Assembly: GCF_040939455.1 (NCBI RefSeq)
Contig: NC_134109.1
Location: 37,651,501 to 37,715,500 of the forward strand
Direction: 5' to 3'
Origin: Microcebus murinus
Taxonomy: Eukaryota; Chordata; Mammalia; Primates; Cheirogaleidae
DNA: 64,000 bases
Made by a program: the position numbers and the translations under genes. The first letter of the stretch is position 1. Every line of letters starts with the position of its first letter. Below, in pieces: positions 1-11,010 of the stretch. The notes below the pieces were generated by a model. The model saw nothing but the letters and a program-made list of their open reading frames with translations. It had not been told where the DNA came from and ran no database searches.

Positions 1-2165
1 TTCTCAGGTTCCATACAAAGCATAGAATTATTTTTTCTAGATCTGCGAAAAATGTTGGTATTTTAATAGGAATCACATTAAATCTGTAGATCACTTTAGG
101 TACTATAAACATTTTTAAAATGTTGATTCTGCTGACCCATGATTATTGTAGAGCTTTCCACCTGTTTACATCCTCTGTTATTTCTTTCATCAGTGTTTCC
201 TAATTCTCTCTCTAGAGGTCTTTTATCTCCTTAAATATAGTCCTAGGTATTTTATTTTCCTTGTTATTGTGAAAGTTATTGAGTCTTTGATTGGTTTTTA
301 GTTGGATTGTTGTTGGCATATAGGAATGCTACTGATTTTTGTAAATTGATTTTGTAACCTAAGACTTTGCTAAATTTATTGATCAATTCCAGTGGTCTCA
401 TGGCAGAATCTTTGGGGTTTTCTAGATATATCATCAGCCAAGAATGACGGTTTGATCTTTTCTTTGCCCATTTGGATGCCTTTGATTTCCTTCTCTTGTC
501 TGATTGCTCTGGCTAGGACTTCCAGCACTATGTTGAATAGAATCTGTGATAGAGGGCAACCTTGTCTGGTTCTAGTTCTAAGCAGGAATGCTTTCAATTT
601 TTCTCCATTCAGTATCATGTTGGCTGTGGATTCTTATATATGGCTTATATCATTTTGAGGTAAGTTCCATCTATATCCTGTTATAACATTTTTATCATAT
701 TCTTATCATTCTATCCTGTTAAGCATTCTTATCATAAAAGGTTGCTGAATTTTGTTGACTGTGTTTTCTGCATCTATTGAGAGGATCATGTGGTCTTTGT
801 TTTTACTTCTATTTATGTGGTAAATTACATTTATAGATTTGTGTATGGTGAACCAGCCCTGCAACTCTGGGATGAAGCCCCCTTGGTCATGATGGATTAT
901 TTTTTTGATGAGCACTTGAATTTGGTTTGCTAAGCTTTTATTGAGAATTTTTGCCTCCTATATTCATAAGGGATATTGGTCTATAGTTTTCTTTTTTGTT
1001 GAGTCTTTTCATGGCTTTGGTATCAGGGTGATGTTGCCTTCATAAAACATGTTGGGGAGGATTCCTTCCTTCCCAATGTTGTGGAATAATTTCTGCAGGA
1101 TAGTCACCAATTCTTCATGGGTCTGGTAAAATTCAGGTCTGAAACCATCTAGTCCAGGCTTTTATTTCAGAAGGTCTGTTTATTTCTGCTTCAATTTGAG
1201 TACTTGATATTGGTATGTTCAGGGATTCTGTTTCTTCCTGATTGAGTCTAGGGAGGCTGTGTTTTTCTAAGAATTTGTCCATTTCTTCCACATTTTCAAG
1301 TTTATGTGCATAGAGATTTTTATAGTAGTCACAGATGATATTTTGTATTTCCATCGTATCAGTTGTAATTTCTCCTTTTTCATTCCTGATGGAGATTATA
1401 GTCCTTTCTTTTCTGCTTGTTAAAATCTACTGAGAGGCTTGTCAATTTTGTTTATCTTTTCAAAGAACTGTTTATTAATCTTCCATCCAGTTCTTTTGTT
1501 ATCAATTGCATTTAGTTCTGCTCTGATCTTTGTTCTTTCTTTTCTTCTGCTGAGTTTGGGATTGGTTTGCTCATCTTTTTCCAGTTCTTTGAGATGATTC
1601 ATTAGATTGCTGATTTGTGATCTGTCTTTTGGATGTAGGCATTTATGGCTATAAAATTTCCTTTCAGGACTGCTTTAGCTGTGACCCACAGATTTAGATA
1701 ACTTGCATATCCTTTCTTATTTAATTCAAAGAATCTTTTGATGTCCATGTTAATTTCCTGTTTCACCCATCATTCAGCAAATTGTTTAGTTTTCATGACT
1801 TTGTATATAGATGAATGTTTCTGTTGGAGTTGATTTCTAATTTTATTCCACTGTGGTCTGAGAAGATGCATGGTATAATTTCTATTTTTTTTAATTTACT
1901 GAGAAATGTTTTGTAGCCTACAGTATAGTCAGTCTTAGAGAATATCCCATGAAATGATCAAAAGAACATTTATTTGGTGTTTTTTGGGTAGAATTTTCTG
2001 TTAATGGCAGTCAGGCCCACTTGTTCTACAGTTAGGTTTAAGTCCATTATTTCTTTATTTTCTGTTTGGAGGATCTGTCCTGTTCTGTCAGAGAAGTGTT
2101 GAAGTCCCTGGCTATTTTGGTGCTGCTGTTTATCATTTAGTTTAGATCCAGTAAACTGAACACAC
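1..2165 (-). mobile_element. L1 (LINE-1) ORF2 fragment, antisense, copy A
   Basis: Read on the minus strand this is L1 ORF2 coding sequence. It aligns by eye almost end to end with the second antisense L1 at about 61530-63610; both share the wording around the ttccatacaaag block at their left sides. It covers the endonuclease end (around 2165) through the reverse transcriptase and into the region downstream of it, and continues past the left window edge. Frameshifts and stops break it into short open pieces (376-618, 706-915, 1133-1354, 1420-1602, 1970-2167), so it is dead. It is more diverged than copy B. The right boundary near 2165 is where similarity to copy B fades, so this copy is probably 5' truncated inside the endonuclease domain. 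Confidence 0.93.
376..618 (-). pseudogene. L1 ORF2 reverse transcriptase core fragment
   Basis: An 80-residue open piece of copy A spans part of the reverse transcriptase core. It carries the [20 protein letters not shown] stretch, which contains the L1 RT QG motif, followed about 30 residues later by a corrupted catalytic box: LADD where L1 has FADD. The piece then shifts frame. In L1 this domain primes reverse transcription from the nicked target. This copy cannot make a working protein. It matters because it keeps the QG segment that copy B has lost. Confidence 0.85.
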
Positions 2166-2679
2166 AAATCTGTACAATTAATAACTGGAACACTTTATAT
2201 GAGATATTTTAAAGGTGAAATCAATATAGGAATTACAAACCATATAAAATGAATGACAATATGTCATCCTATATACCTAAATCTATGGAGTGTATGTTAA
2301 TTGGAGTTCAGAGGAAATTACATAGGCTTAAATGTACTTATTAGAAAATAAAGATAATCAACTCAATATTCAACTAAAGAATGTAGAATGTGAACTAAAT
2401 AAACTCTCAATAAATAGAAAAGATAAAAGCAGAAATTGACCATATTCAATGTTGACCCTGCTATGTAGAAATTAAGACTCTATACTTTCAGTGGTAATGT
2501 AAATTGTTGAAGCCCTTAGAGAGGGCAATTGAGAAAAAACCTAGTAAAATTTCAAATGTGTATATATTTATGCTTTTTGTATATATATTTATGCTATTGA
2601 ATTAAACAATTCTATATTATCATTCCTATCTCTATATTTATAATGGAATTCTGCAAAATCCCAGTATTATTTTAACATC

Positions 2680-3127
2680 AACATTTGAGAAACAACCCAA
2701 GTGTCCATCAATCCATGAGTGGATTAATAAAATGTGGTTGTATGTATACCATGGAGTCCTACTCAGCCATAAAAAATGCTGAACTAATACCTCTTATATT
2801 ATCCTAGCTGGAACTGGAACCCATTTTTCTAAGTGAAGTATCAAAGAATGGAAAAATAAACACCACATGTATTCACCATTAAATTTGTACTAATCAACAC
2901 TAATGTGCACATGTGGGTAGGAACATTCATCAAGTGTCCGGCAGGCGGGAGGGGAGAGGAGAAATGGATAAAGTCACATCTAACATGGGTGCAGTACACG
3001 CTGTCTGGGGAGTGGGCATCCTTGTAGCTCTGACTCAGGCGGTGCAAAGGCAATTCATGTAACCAAAGCATTTGTACCCCCATAATACTCTCAAATAAAA
3101 AAAAAAAAAAAGAAAACATTTGAGAAA
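2680..3127 (+). repeat. 13-bp target-site duplication flanking L1
   Basis: The identical 13-mer aacatttgagaaa occurs at 2680-2692, immediately before the L1 at 2693-3114, and at 3115-3127, immediately after its A-rich tail. Length, perfect identity and placement fit target-primed reverse transcription. The perfect match suggests the insertion is not very old relative to its host L1. Confidence 0.88.
2693..3114 (+). mobile_element. Young 5'-truncated L1 3' end with poly(A)
   Basis: This sense-strand L1 3' end begins in the last part of ORF2 (the caacccaagtgtccatcaat segment) and runs through a G-rich 3' UTR to the terminal phrase ttgtacccccataatactc and an A tail near 3099-3112. The 3' UTR resembles the one in antisense copies at 10098, 15303 and 60030. 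It is flanked by a 13-bp direct repeat. Severe 5' truncation is normal for L1 copies. No coding potential remains. Confidence 0.9.
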
Positions 3128-3480
3128 GGCATTCATGCCCACTAATAGGGGTGTGGTTAAACAAGTTAGGTTACGTTCATTTTACAAAATATGCTGTAGT
3201 GGTTAAGAAGAATGATTGCTCTCTGGTCTCACACAAATATCAGGGATTTATTATTAAATATAGAGTATGTAACAAAATATTTATAATGTAGTGCCATTTT
3301 TTATGTGTTTAAAACTGTATGTGTATGTTAAGCATTTATGAGTATCTTTCTATAAAAATCTGAAAGGATTTAAACCAAACCATAAATAATTGTTACCCTG
3401 TGTGATAGGGAATTAGGGAATTGAAGTGAGTGAATCTTTATCTTTGAACCAAAAACCGTACTTAACTCTTATAATTAAAT

Positions 3481-4084
3481 ATTAATAATCATAAGCATTG
3501 CCTTAACTTGACAAATGGCCTAGGCTCCAGTCTCAATCCTACCTATTTCTTAATATGTAACCTTTAGTGACTCATAAATACTCAGCCTCAGGGATGATGC
3601 GGATGATGAGAGCTCCCCTATGTACCTAGCTGGGTCATTGGGAAGAGTAAGTGATATAATGAATGGTAACAGTCTTCAAACCTTTGTAAAACACTGTACG
3701 AATGCCAGGAACCCAAGAAATTGAAGTACAAAGAGATATAAAAAGTCTTCCAAGGAAATGGAAAATAATATTGCATGACTTCCTTCAATCTACTTCTGGC
3801 AGAAGGAGACTATTTTTCTGACAGCTGAACATGCCAAAAAGAAACATCTCAGAGACTGAAGAAGCTGTCAACCTCAGGCAGCAAGCTGAGGGAGGGGTGA
3901 CCAAAGATTCAGTTTCAGTAAGGATCAGGGGAAGGAGAATGAATGATTTAACTCCTGCAGAAGTCAGACAACCCTCACTGTAAGAGCGAGACCTTCTTGA
4001 GTAAGAACAGTGTCTTAAGAGTGCAACTGTCGGAGACTCAACTTTGCCAAAGTTTGTCCTCACCCTTAGTCAGTATATCAAAGA
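3481..4084. other. Unassigned sequence
   Basis: I see no gene, RNA gene or repeat that I can name here. Short open frames have no family resemblance. The region around 3560-3720 could be a degraded MIR or L2 piece, but the match is too weak to call. Confidence 0.4.
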
Positions 4085-4680
4085 GATATTTGCACTCCCT
4101 TGTTCACGGAAGCACTATTCACAATAGGCAAGATATGGAGTTGACCTAAGTATCCATCAACAGATGAGGGGATAATATGGTACATATACACAATGGAATA
4201 CTATTCTGCCATAAAAAGAATGAAACCCTGTCATTTTCAAGAACATGGATGGAACTGGAAGACATGATATTAAGTGAAAAAAGATATAGACAAATGTAGA
4301 ATGTTCTCACTCATATATGGAAACTAAAAAATTGATCTCATGGAGATAGTGACTAGAATGATGGTCACAGAGGCTGGGAAGTGTAGTGGAGAGGTGGGGA
4401 AAGAGGGGTTGGTTAATATAAAAGTACAGGTAGGAAAGGATAATATCGAGTGTTTGGTAGCAAAATAGGGCTACTATAGTTAGCAATAATTTATCATTTC
4501 AAAATAACTAGAATAGATTTTTAATGTGCCCAACATAAAGTAATGATAACTTTGACATGATGAATATCCCAATTAGCGAGATTTGATCATTACACAATAT
4601 ATGCTTGTATCAAAATATCACATGTGCCCCATAAATATGTAACACTTTTTATCTATAACATTAAAATTTTTTAAATTTTT
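4085..4680 (+). mobile_element. L1 3' end (primate-age L1, older class)
   Basis: This is the end of ORF2 and the 3' UTR of an L1 in sense orientation. It shows the sequence of landmarks typical of L1MA/L1PB-type elements: the tccatcaacagatgag target-like phrase, the caatggaatactattctgcc block, the catggatggaactgga block, the ctcactcatatatggaa block, and an ending at atcacatgtgccccataaat followed by an A/T-rich tail near 4660. The same landmarks recur at 13936-14500 and, partly, at 8125-8345. It is non-coding and 5' truncated. Confidence 0.88.
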
Positions 4681-5029
4681 GCCTTGAAAGATAAAAGGTG
4701 AAATCCAAATGTCAACATATTAGCCTTTTTGATCTTTGTAGGTGAGAAGAACTTTATGTTCATAAAGAGTCAGAGCCCAGAAAACTGAGACGAGTTGTAC
4801 AGATATTACTCAGTTTGTGTGCAAATTTTCCATGAAATTTATATCTTTGAGAAATCCTCCACAAGTTATTGCTAGCCCACAGCAATAAATACATATAAGA
4901 TTAATGTCCTGAGAAAGAGTAAGTAATTTTAAAGCTACATGTCTTGATTAATACTTTAAAAAAAAAAAAGACCTTGTTATACTTGGCCTCAAGCCATTAA
5001 ACTTTCAGCTGGAATGATAGGCAATAATA

Positions 5030-5128
5030 TTTAATAGATTGCAAGCCTACGAGGCAAAAAACTATGATTATTTTCCATTTTCTGTACCACCTCCAGGCCA
5101 GTGGTGCTAAATAAATGTTAAGTTATTG
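5030..5128 (+). mobile_element. L2 3' end fragment
   Basis: The order of elements matches the L2 3' end: a gcaagc...gaggc block, a short variable middle, then a gtggtgctaaataaatgtta ending. It is short and diverged, so the assignment is tentative. Confidence 0.5.
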
Positions 5129-5289
5129 TAAAACTTGGCCTGAAAGGAAAGGCCAGTGAAAAGGAGAATATATCATCTTGTAACCTTCATGTGAACATTT
5201 GTAAGACTTCTGGTGGTTAGTGCAAGCATTTGAATAAAATTAAAAGGTAAAAGCTTTGGTGACAATATTTACCCCAGTGTTTGAGCCAA

Positions 5290-5415
5290 CCTGTCAGATG
5301 TCCAGCTATGTGGGCAATGATTATGTCTTTACTGTATGCCGATTTCATCCCCCGTGGCTTACATAGTGTCTGACACAGTACTGGCTCTCAACAAACATTT
5401 GTTCAATGAATGTAT
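5290..5415 (+). mobile_element. L2 3' end fragment
   Basis: The segment ends with the characteristic L2 terminal series: a cctgacacagtactgg-like block, then ctcaacaaacatttgttcaa and a gaatg tail. Upstream it has the expected gggcaatgattatgtctt region. Ancient and non-coding. Confidence 0.65.
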
Positions 5416-6939
5416 CAAGAATTCTAGGGGATGTTTTTCCCTCTTCTCATGAACAACATGGACTTTTACCTTCTTCTCATGAATTACATGAATCATAATA
5501 TGGATTCATCTTCATTAAAACCAAGGGCCTCTTGAGGCCCTGACTTTGGATTATATATTACAAATTTGGAAGTGATAGATAGGAAATAGATTAAATGAGG
5601 GAGGAGAAATATAGAAATGGGCAATTTGTTCTCATTTTTATCTCTGGTAATTCTCTTGGCTTTGAAAAGTAATTCATCACTCCCCAATACTGCTACTTAG
5701 GTGGTAACTTCTGCAAGTAAAATTTTCAGGGATTAAACATTGGCAAAGCAGGTCAGTGAAGATGAGGGCATCCAAAAGGAGGAAAACAAAAGTTACAAGA
5801 GAGTGGGAAGGGACCAAACACATGCTCTGCCACACATGTCTAAGATGGAATTTATCAGTATTCGCTTGCAGTGGAGCGAATCCTTCAAATGGCTTTCATT
5901 TCCTACCTTGTCCACGTGTCTTCATGTCTCCATCATGCTTCCATTCACCCCGATTCATTCTGACAACAGCATGTCTCTGACTTTTCCCTCTCCTTATACG
6001 TATTCAGTCATTCATCATCTTTAAACAGCATCATTTATGTTCCAGAGAGGGTGCAGGCATGACTTCTACCCTCAAATACAGCATGATCTATTAATAGTTC
6101 TCAGGGTACCACCCACCTTAAGTCTTCATTAACAATTGCAATAGTCTCATAGTTGTATTCTCTCGTTTTGATATTCCTGTTTTGAAAATTTAAGCCATCA
6201 TTCTCCCAACAGCAGATTTATCTGTCTCTTCAGTGGATTATGTATATAAAGTTAGTATTTTCATGGTCTAGATATTATAAGCATTACTAGATACCTACCC
6301 ATTATCCATTCCTTAATAACAGAAACTTGATTTTGAAACAGCTAGCCTCAAACAATTCGTAGCTTCCACTGTAGCTGAAGTAGCCATGTAAGCATATTCT
6401 GGCCAAGGATGTATAAGCAGAAATTTTTAGTTCGGACTTCCATGAAAGTTCTTTAAAAAGACAACTCTGCTGAATTGTGTGTTTTACTCTTTATGCCTCC
6501 TCTTTTTCTCTCTGAAATGTGAATCTGATGCTGTAGGCATTTCTTGATGTAACTATGAGGCAACAAGCATATGGACTAAAACCACATGTCAAGGATGGAT
6601 AAGCAAAAGATACAGAAAGTATTTCAGTCCCTGCAGGCACTGTGGTACTACACCAGTTCCAGATTGCCAGTCTCCAGATTCCTTGTGCATTTATCTTTAT
6701 TTTAAACCACAGACAGTCAGACTTCTGTTACTCATAGCCCAGCACCATCCCAACACATGTGCATCCCTCCCAACCACACCTTCTATTCCACACTTGCAGT
6801 TGCCCCTCCTGTTGAAACGTTCTTTTACTCACTGTCATGAACTCTGAGCCTTTGATTGTTTCTCCCCTCATATAGGCTATAAAGTCTCTCCTCTGTCCTT
6901 TCTAGGTATGTAACTTCCACCACCTTCTTATCTAAGGGG
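5416..6939. other. Unassigned sequence, possibly weak L2 traces
   Basis: No supported gene. Two overlapping open frames at 5740-6024 are short, mutually out of frame and unlike any protein I know. The stretch about 6700-6900 has some flavour of an L2 internal region, but not enough to annotate. Confidence 0.35.
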
Positions 6940-7095
6940 AAGGTCAGAGTAGAAAGAGCATGTTTTCCACCAAGCTGGCATAGGTTTGAATCCTAGCTCC
7001 ACCATTAGCCAACATTATGACCTGGGATCTTAACCTCCATGCTCCTCAGTTTCTTCATCTGTAACAGGCAGATGATATCTGCCTCATAGGGTAGA
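6940..7095 (+). mobile_element. MIR SINE
   Basis: This is a tRNA-derived MIR in sense orientation. It has the tttgaatcctagctccacca block (the conserved MIR middle), then gacctgggatcttaacct, cctcagtttcttcatctgta and the gcctcataggg block. Ancient and immobile. Confidence 0.85.
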
Positions 7096-7100
7096 TTTCA

Positions 7101-7285
7101 GCAGGCATCACAAACTACAGCCTATAAGCTAAATCTGGCCTGTGGCCTTTTTTTATAAATAAAGTTTTATTGGAACACAGGCGTACCCATTTGTTTATAT
7201 ATTATCTATGACTGCATCATGCTGCAATGGCAGAGTTGAACAGTAGTGACAAATATTACAGCCTGCATAGCCTGTAATGTTTACT
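7101..7285 (+). mobile_element. Non-autonomous hAT-Charlie element, truncated
   Basis: The start resembles a hAT terminus (aggcatcacaaactacagcc), followed by the strongly recognisable aaataaagttttattggaac block, the atctatgactgc block, ggcagagttgaacagtagtg and the gtttactctctggcc block. The expected right terminal inverted repeat is missing or eroded after about 7285. I recognise the family as a Charlie-derived MER element (MER30-like) but am not certain of the exact name. Confidence 0.72.
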
Positions 7286-8124
7286 CTCTGGCCTTGAGTT
7301 TTGAATATCAAAGATGGAAGTGCATGGTAAAAATCTAGCATAGTACCATCATGGACTAGAATGTTCAGAAACTGGCAATGGTGAGGCAATGGATGGAGGA
7401 AAGAGACATGTACCCAGGCAAATGCTACCCAGAAGACTGATGGGATTGGCAGCTGATAGGTCTTCCAGGAAGGCATTATAGATATAGAATTAGGTTCTCA
7501 GTTTCGTGCTCTGGAAATAGGATCTTGTCTCAGGGCATATTAAAAAAAAATCAACTGAACTCACAGAGACTAAAGAGTACAACAGTGTAAAATTACTAAA
7601 AAAAAGTGTTGGCATTCACGGAAAAAAAATGTTCTTTCAACTAGGAAGTAATTCTATACTTCCATGAGATAGTATTAAATTAACATACTGCTATTGTTAA
7701 GGAAGCAATTGGCATCCCCTGAGTGTACAGAAACAACACTTTAGATAGTGAGTAAACTGACTAAGCACCTATACCATGTCAATGAAGCTTCTATTCCTCT
7801 GTTCACCATCACCTAGTTGTTAAATCCTGAGATGTTATATGACAGAGACTTGGTTTCTAAGTAAAAAAATCATCCTTGCTCCCCAAAATAAGAAGAAAAA
7901 ACATTAACTGATAATTCTGCAACTGAGATAAAAACAAAATGAAAGAAAATCAAATAATGTTTCTTAGCCAAAATAAGAAAGTTTTCTGTAACCTCAAGAG
8001 TGAATTTTCCTTATAGATGCACTATACTTTTTATGAGGAAACCATGTTATACATAAGGTAAATTACTGTATTTTATAAGAAAAATCAGAAGCTATATGGG
8101 TGTTTGCAAATTTGAGAACTCAGA
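7286..8124. other. Unassigned sequence
   Basis: AT-rich DNA with several short A runs. No gene, RNA or named repeat is visible. The minus-strand open frame at 7195-7476 overlaps the hAT element and is spurious. Confidence 0.4.
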
Positions 8125-8345
8125 AAAATAAACACGATAGTTAACAATAATTTATCATATATTTCAAAATAGCTAGAAGAGAAGATTTGAAATGTTTCCA
8201 ATGCAAAGAAATTATAAATGTTTGAGGTGATATCCTAAATACCCTAATTTGATCATTTTACATTATAGGCATGTATCAAAATATCACCTGTATCCCATAA
8301 ATACATACAATTATGTATCAACAAAATAAATAAGCTAAAATAGAT
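8125..8345 (+). mobile_element. L1 3' terminal fragment
   Basis: This is the last part of an L1 3' UTR. It has the gttaacaataatttatcata block, the agaagatttgaaatgtttcc block, and the terminal atgtatcaaaatatcacctg phrase, then a taaataagctaaaata tail. It is the same landmark series as at 4085-4680 and 13936-14500, but only the terminal 220 bases remain. Confidence 0.82.
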
Positions 8346-10097
8346 AAATATCTAACAAATAATTGGAGAGCAGGTTCTGGTGAAACACCTCCAAAAATTG
8401 CTTCATCAAATTGTAATCTTAGACTATCCTCCAAAGAAAGAATCTTATGGTCAAATACACTTGGGAAATGCTTAACATTCATTTTTTCTTGGAGAATCAC
8501 CCATGTATATTAGCATATTCAACACTCCAAAAGGCCTGTAGAAAAAAATTTATATACTTGATTTAACGTAGCATTTTTTTCAAACTTATTTCACTATGTT
8601 AACCTTTTAAGTCTAGTGACATCTAAAGGGTTATATAAGTGTTTGTGAATAAAATATACCAACAACATAATTTTAAAATGTTTCCAGAAGTTTACATTTT
8701 AAAAAATTGTGTTCTTGACCACAATTGATCAGGCTTGAATCTGATAAGCCTTTGAATTGCAGCTTACTTTCTGCCACTTTCAGCAAGCTTATTTACTTAA
8801 TAAATGTCAATCTAGTCTTAACTAAATATAGTTTTTAAAAACTATACTTGTCGTTTTCATATTTCTCTTTTCCTCTCTTTTTCAGAAAGTGATATGTGCA
8901 AATGAAACAAAATAGTCAAACTTTGCTCAAACATCTCCTTCTAGGCCAAAACAGCACCAATTTTAGAAACTGAACTGTTGAGAGTACACGTGGGCATGTT
9001 CGTTTGCAACTGATGCATGAAAATGTGAGTTTTGAGAACCTCTATATAATAAGGTAAAGCAGGAGCTCAAATAAAGCTATGGTCAATGCTCATTGGATAT
9101 GAGGAGAGTCTCCAATGAAAAGGTTTACCTTGGGCTAGTATTGAAAGAGAAGTCACCCACATCCAGAGGAACAGGGAGGTGGAAAAAAGGGCCTCAAGGC
9201 AATTGTGAACAAAAGCATCAGCCACAAAACAAACAGATGCTTTCAAACAGCTGCTGAATCAGGTATAGAGCTCATTTCAACCATTACACATTGTGATTAC
9301 TACTACATTATTGTTTGGTCTTGGAAAGTACCTTTAGATGGCTCTTACGTACTAATTATATAATCCTTTAAAACCTGTGAATTCTATAAATGCTATAAAT
9401 TCTCTATTTCAGATTGGTTCATGTTCATGTTTAAAACTGCCCTCCTCTCTAGGCCATCTAAACTTTAAGTTGCTGCTCATAGAATCCTCCAGAAATGGCT
9501 TTTATCGCTTCTGGGCACACAGCCCCGTGGCCACCTGCCTTGGACGGCTGCTGCCCTAACATGTCCTCTAGATCTCTCAACAGAAGTTTTCCAAAAGTCT
9601 CAAACTGATCAGTTTATCTGGGGACACAGATTTCACATTTTTTAGTTCTTATCTTCCCTGCATAAGCAGTTTCCCTACAGGTCACCAATTAGGACAAAAA
9701 TTATGTTTTTGTAGTAAACACATCTGCTCTAGTTCTGCTCACAGATCTATAATGGGACTTTGATCCTCATTCACCTTTCCGTATTCCTCACCCAGTGGCT
9801 CTTCCTCAGTCTCTAGGAAGCCTCTCACATTGCTCTGAGGTGGTCCCCTCCAACAGCACATGGGACACACAGTTTCCACCCTTCTTGCTCCATCTGCTTG
9901 TGGTAACAGCGACTGCTGAGGAGCCACTATTCAAGGCAAGGCACTCATAAGGCTACTGCAAAGTTGCCTCCCGTTGTATACAAAGCACTGTTGCCATTGC
10001 AAAAGCCTCTAGCTCAAAAGCTGTGGTATCTTTCCATGTTGGGCAAGACTTTCCATATCCAGAATTACTGATGGTACCATATTAAATTCAGGATCAC
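8346..10097. other. Unique sequence, no recognised feature
   Basis: No repeat or gene can be named. Small frames at 8318-8500, 9377-9559 and 9739-9927 have no recognisable domain. The part around 9700-10080 has a balanced composition and might be an old LTR or unique DNA; I cannot decide. Confidence 0.35.
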
Positions 10098-10240
10098 TTT
10101 TTTTTATTTGTTTCTTTTTTTTTTTTTATTTCGGCATATTACGGGGGTACAGATTTTAAGGTTTCAATAAATGCCCATTTCCCCCACACACAAGTCTGAG
10201 TCTCCAGCATGACCATCCCCCAGATGGTGCACATCTCACT
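10098..10240 (-). mobile_element. Antisense 3' end of lineage-specific L1, strongly truncated
   Basis: A T-rich tract (reverse of the A tail) leads into atttcggcatattacggggg and then aaggtttcaataaatgccca, which match the 3' UTR start of the antisense L1 at 60057 onward almost base for base. Similarity ends near 10240, so only about 140 bases of L1 were copied. I looked for a target duplication around the element and did not find a convincing one. Confidence 0.87.
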
Positions 10241-10596
10241 CATCCGAAGCATTATTAATGGATAGAGTGACCATATATCCTGATTGGCCCCACACAGTCC
10301 TTGCTTATGTTGCCCTGGCTTACTTATTAATAATGTCCCATATTTAAAGGTGCCCTGGTTTGGATGACAAGTTATATAGTTACTCTGTCTACAGACCAAT
10401 CCTTGAAATCATCACTGAAAAGTGGTGATGATCTAAGATTGCATAAGTATTTGTGGCCTCGGTAACTGTGTTGACTTCCAAATTTCCCACAAAATAATCT
10501 ATCAATACAAAGCAAACATTGAAAATACTCTTGAAATATCATATTAGGTTCAATATTATATAAACTTATAAGGGTTTTAGTGAGAGATTTGCCTAA

Positions 10597-10812
10597 GCCA
10601 GGGTTTCTCCATCTGGTCACTATTGAAATTTTAGCCCAGATAATAAATACGTTGTTGTGATAGGTCGTCCTGTGCATTGTAAGATATTTACAGTGTCTCC
10701 AGCCTCAAACCAATAGATACCTATAGCAACTACCAGTGACAACCAGAAATATCTCCAGCTATTGACAAATGTCTCCCAAGAGACCAATTTTTTCCTTGAT
10801 GAGAACCCCTTG
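10597..10812 (-). mobile_element. MER20 hAT-Charlie element, reverse orientation
   Basis: Both ends resemble the MER20 terminal repeats (gggtttctccatctggtcac at the left and gatgagaaccccttg at the right). The interior has the antisense MER20 blocks tcctgtgcattgtaagatat, agtgacaaccagaaatatct and gacaaatgtctccc. Another copy in the other orientation is at 58568-58780. Non-coding; MER20 copies have been reported as regulatory in uterine tissue, but nothing here shows that for this copy. Confidence 0.82.
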
Positions 10813-10914
10813 AACAAGCAGTTGCAGGGAAGAACCGAGACCCTTGTGTGTCAAATAACTTCAGAATTATATTAAATCCTTCATCTCCACAGGTAAGGGT
10901 TAATGTATTTGAAA

Positions 10915-11010
10915 TCAACAGATGTTTGAGTACCTGCTACATGCAAGATACTTTTCTAACACTATGAAGGATTGCGAAAAACAGACTAGAAAAATGCCCT
11001 GACATCACAA
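10915..11010 (-). mobile_element. L2 3' end, antisense
   Basis: The series gtttgagtacctgctacatg, caagatacttttctaacact and a following ccctgacatc block correspond to the reverse complement of the L2 3' end. Short and diverged. Confidence 0.5.

Larger units (their letters stand above)
2500..3480 (+). mobile_element. Old L1M-type 3' region, split by a younger L1
   Basis: The stretch before 2693 and after 3114 reads like the 3' end of an old L1 (the zone where L1M elements describe a poorly conserved ORF2 end and 3' UTR), with phrases such as gtgccattttttatgtgttt downstream. The sequence resumes after the inserted young L1 without a gap apart from the duplicated target. Divergence is high, so the exact subfamily and both ends are uncertain. 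Confidence 0.45.
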
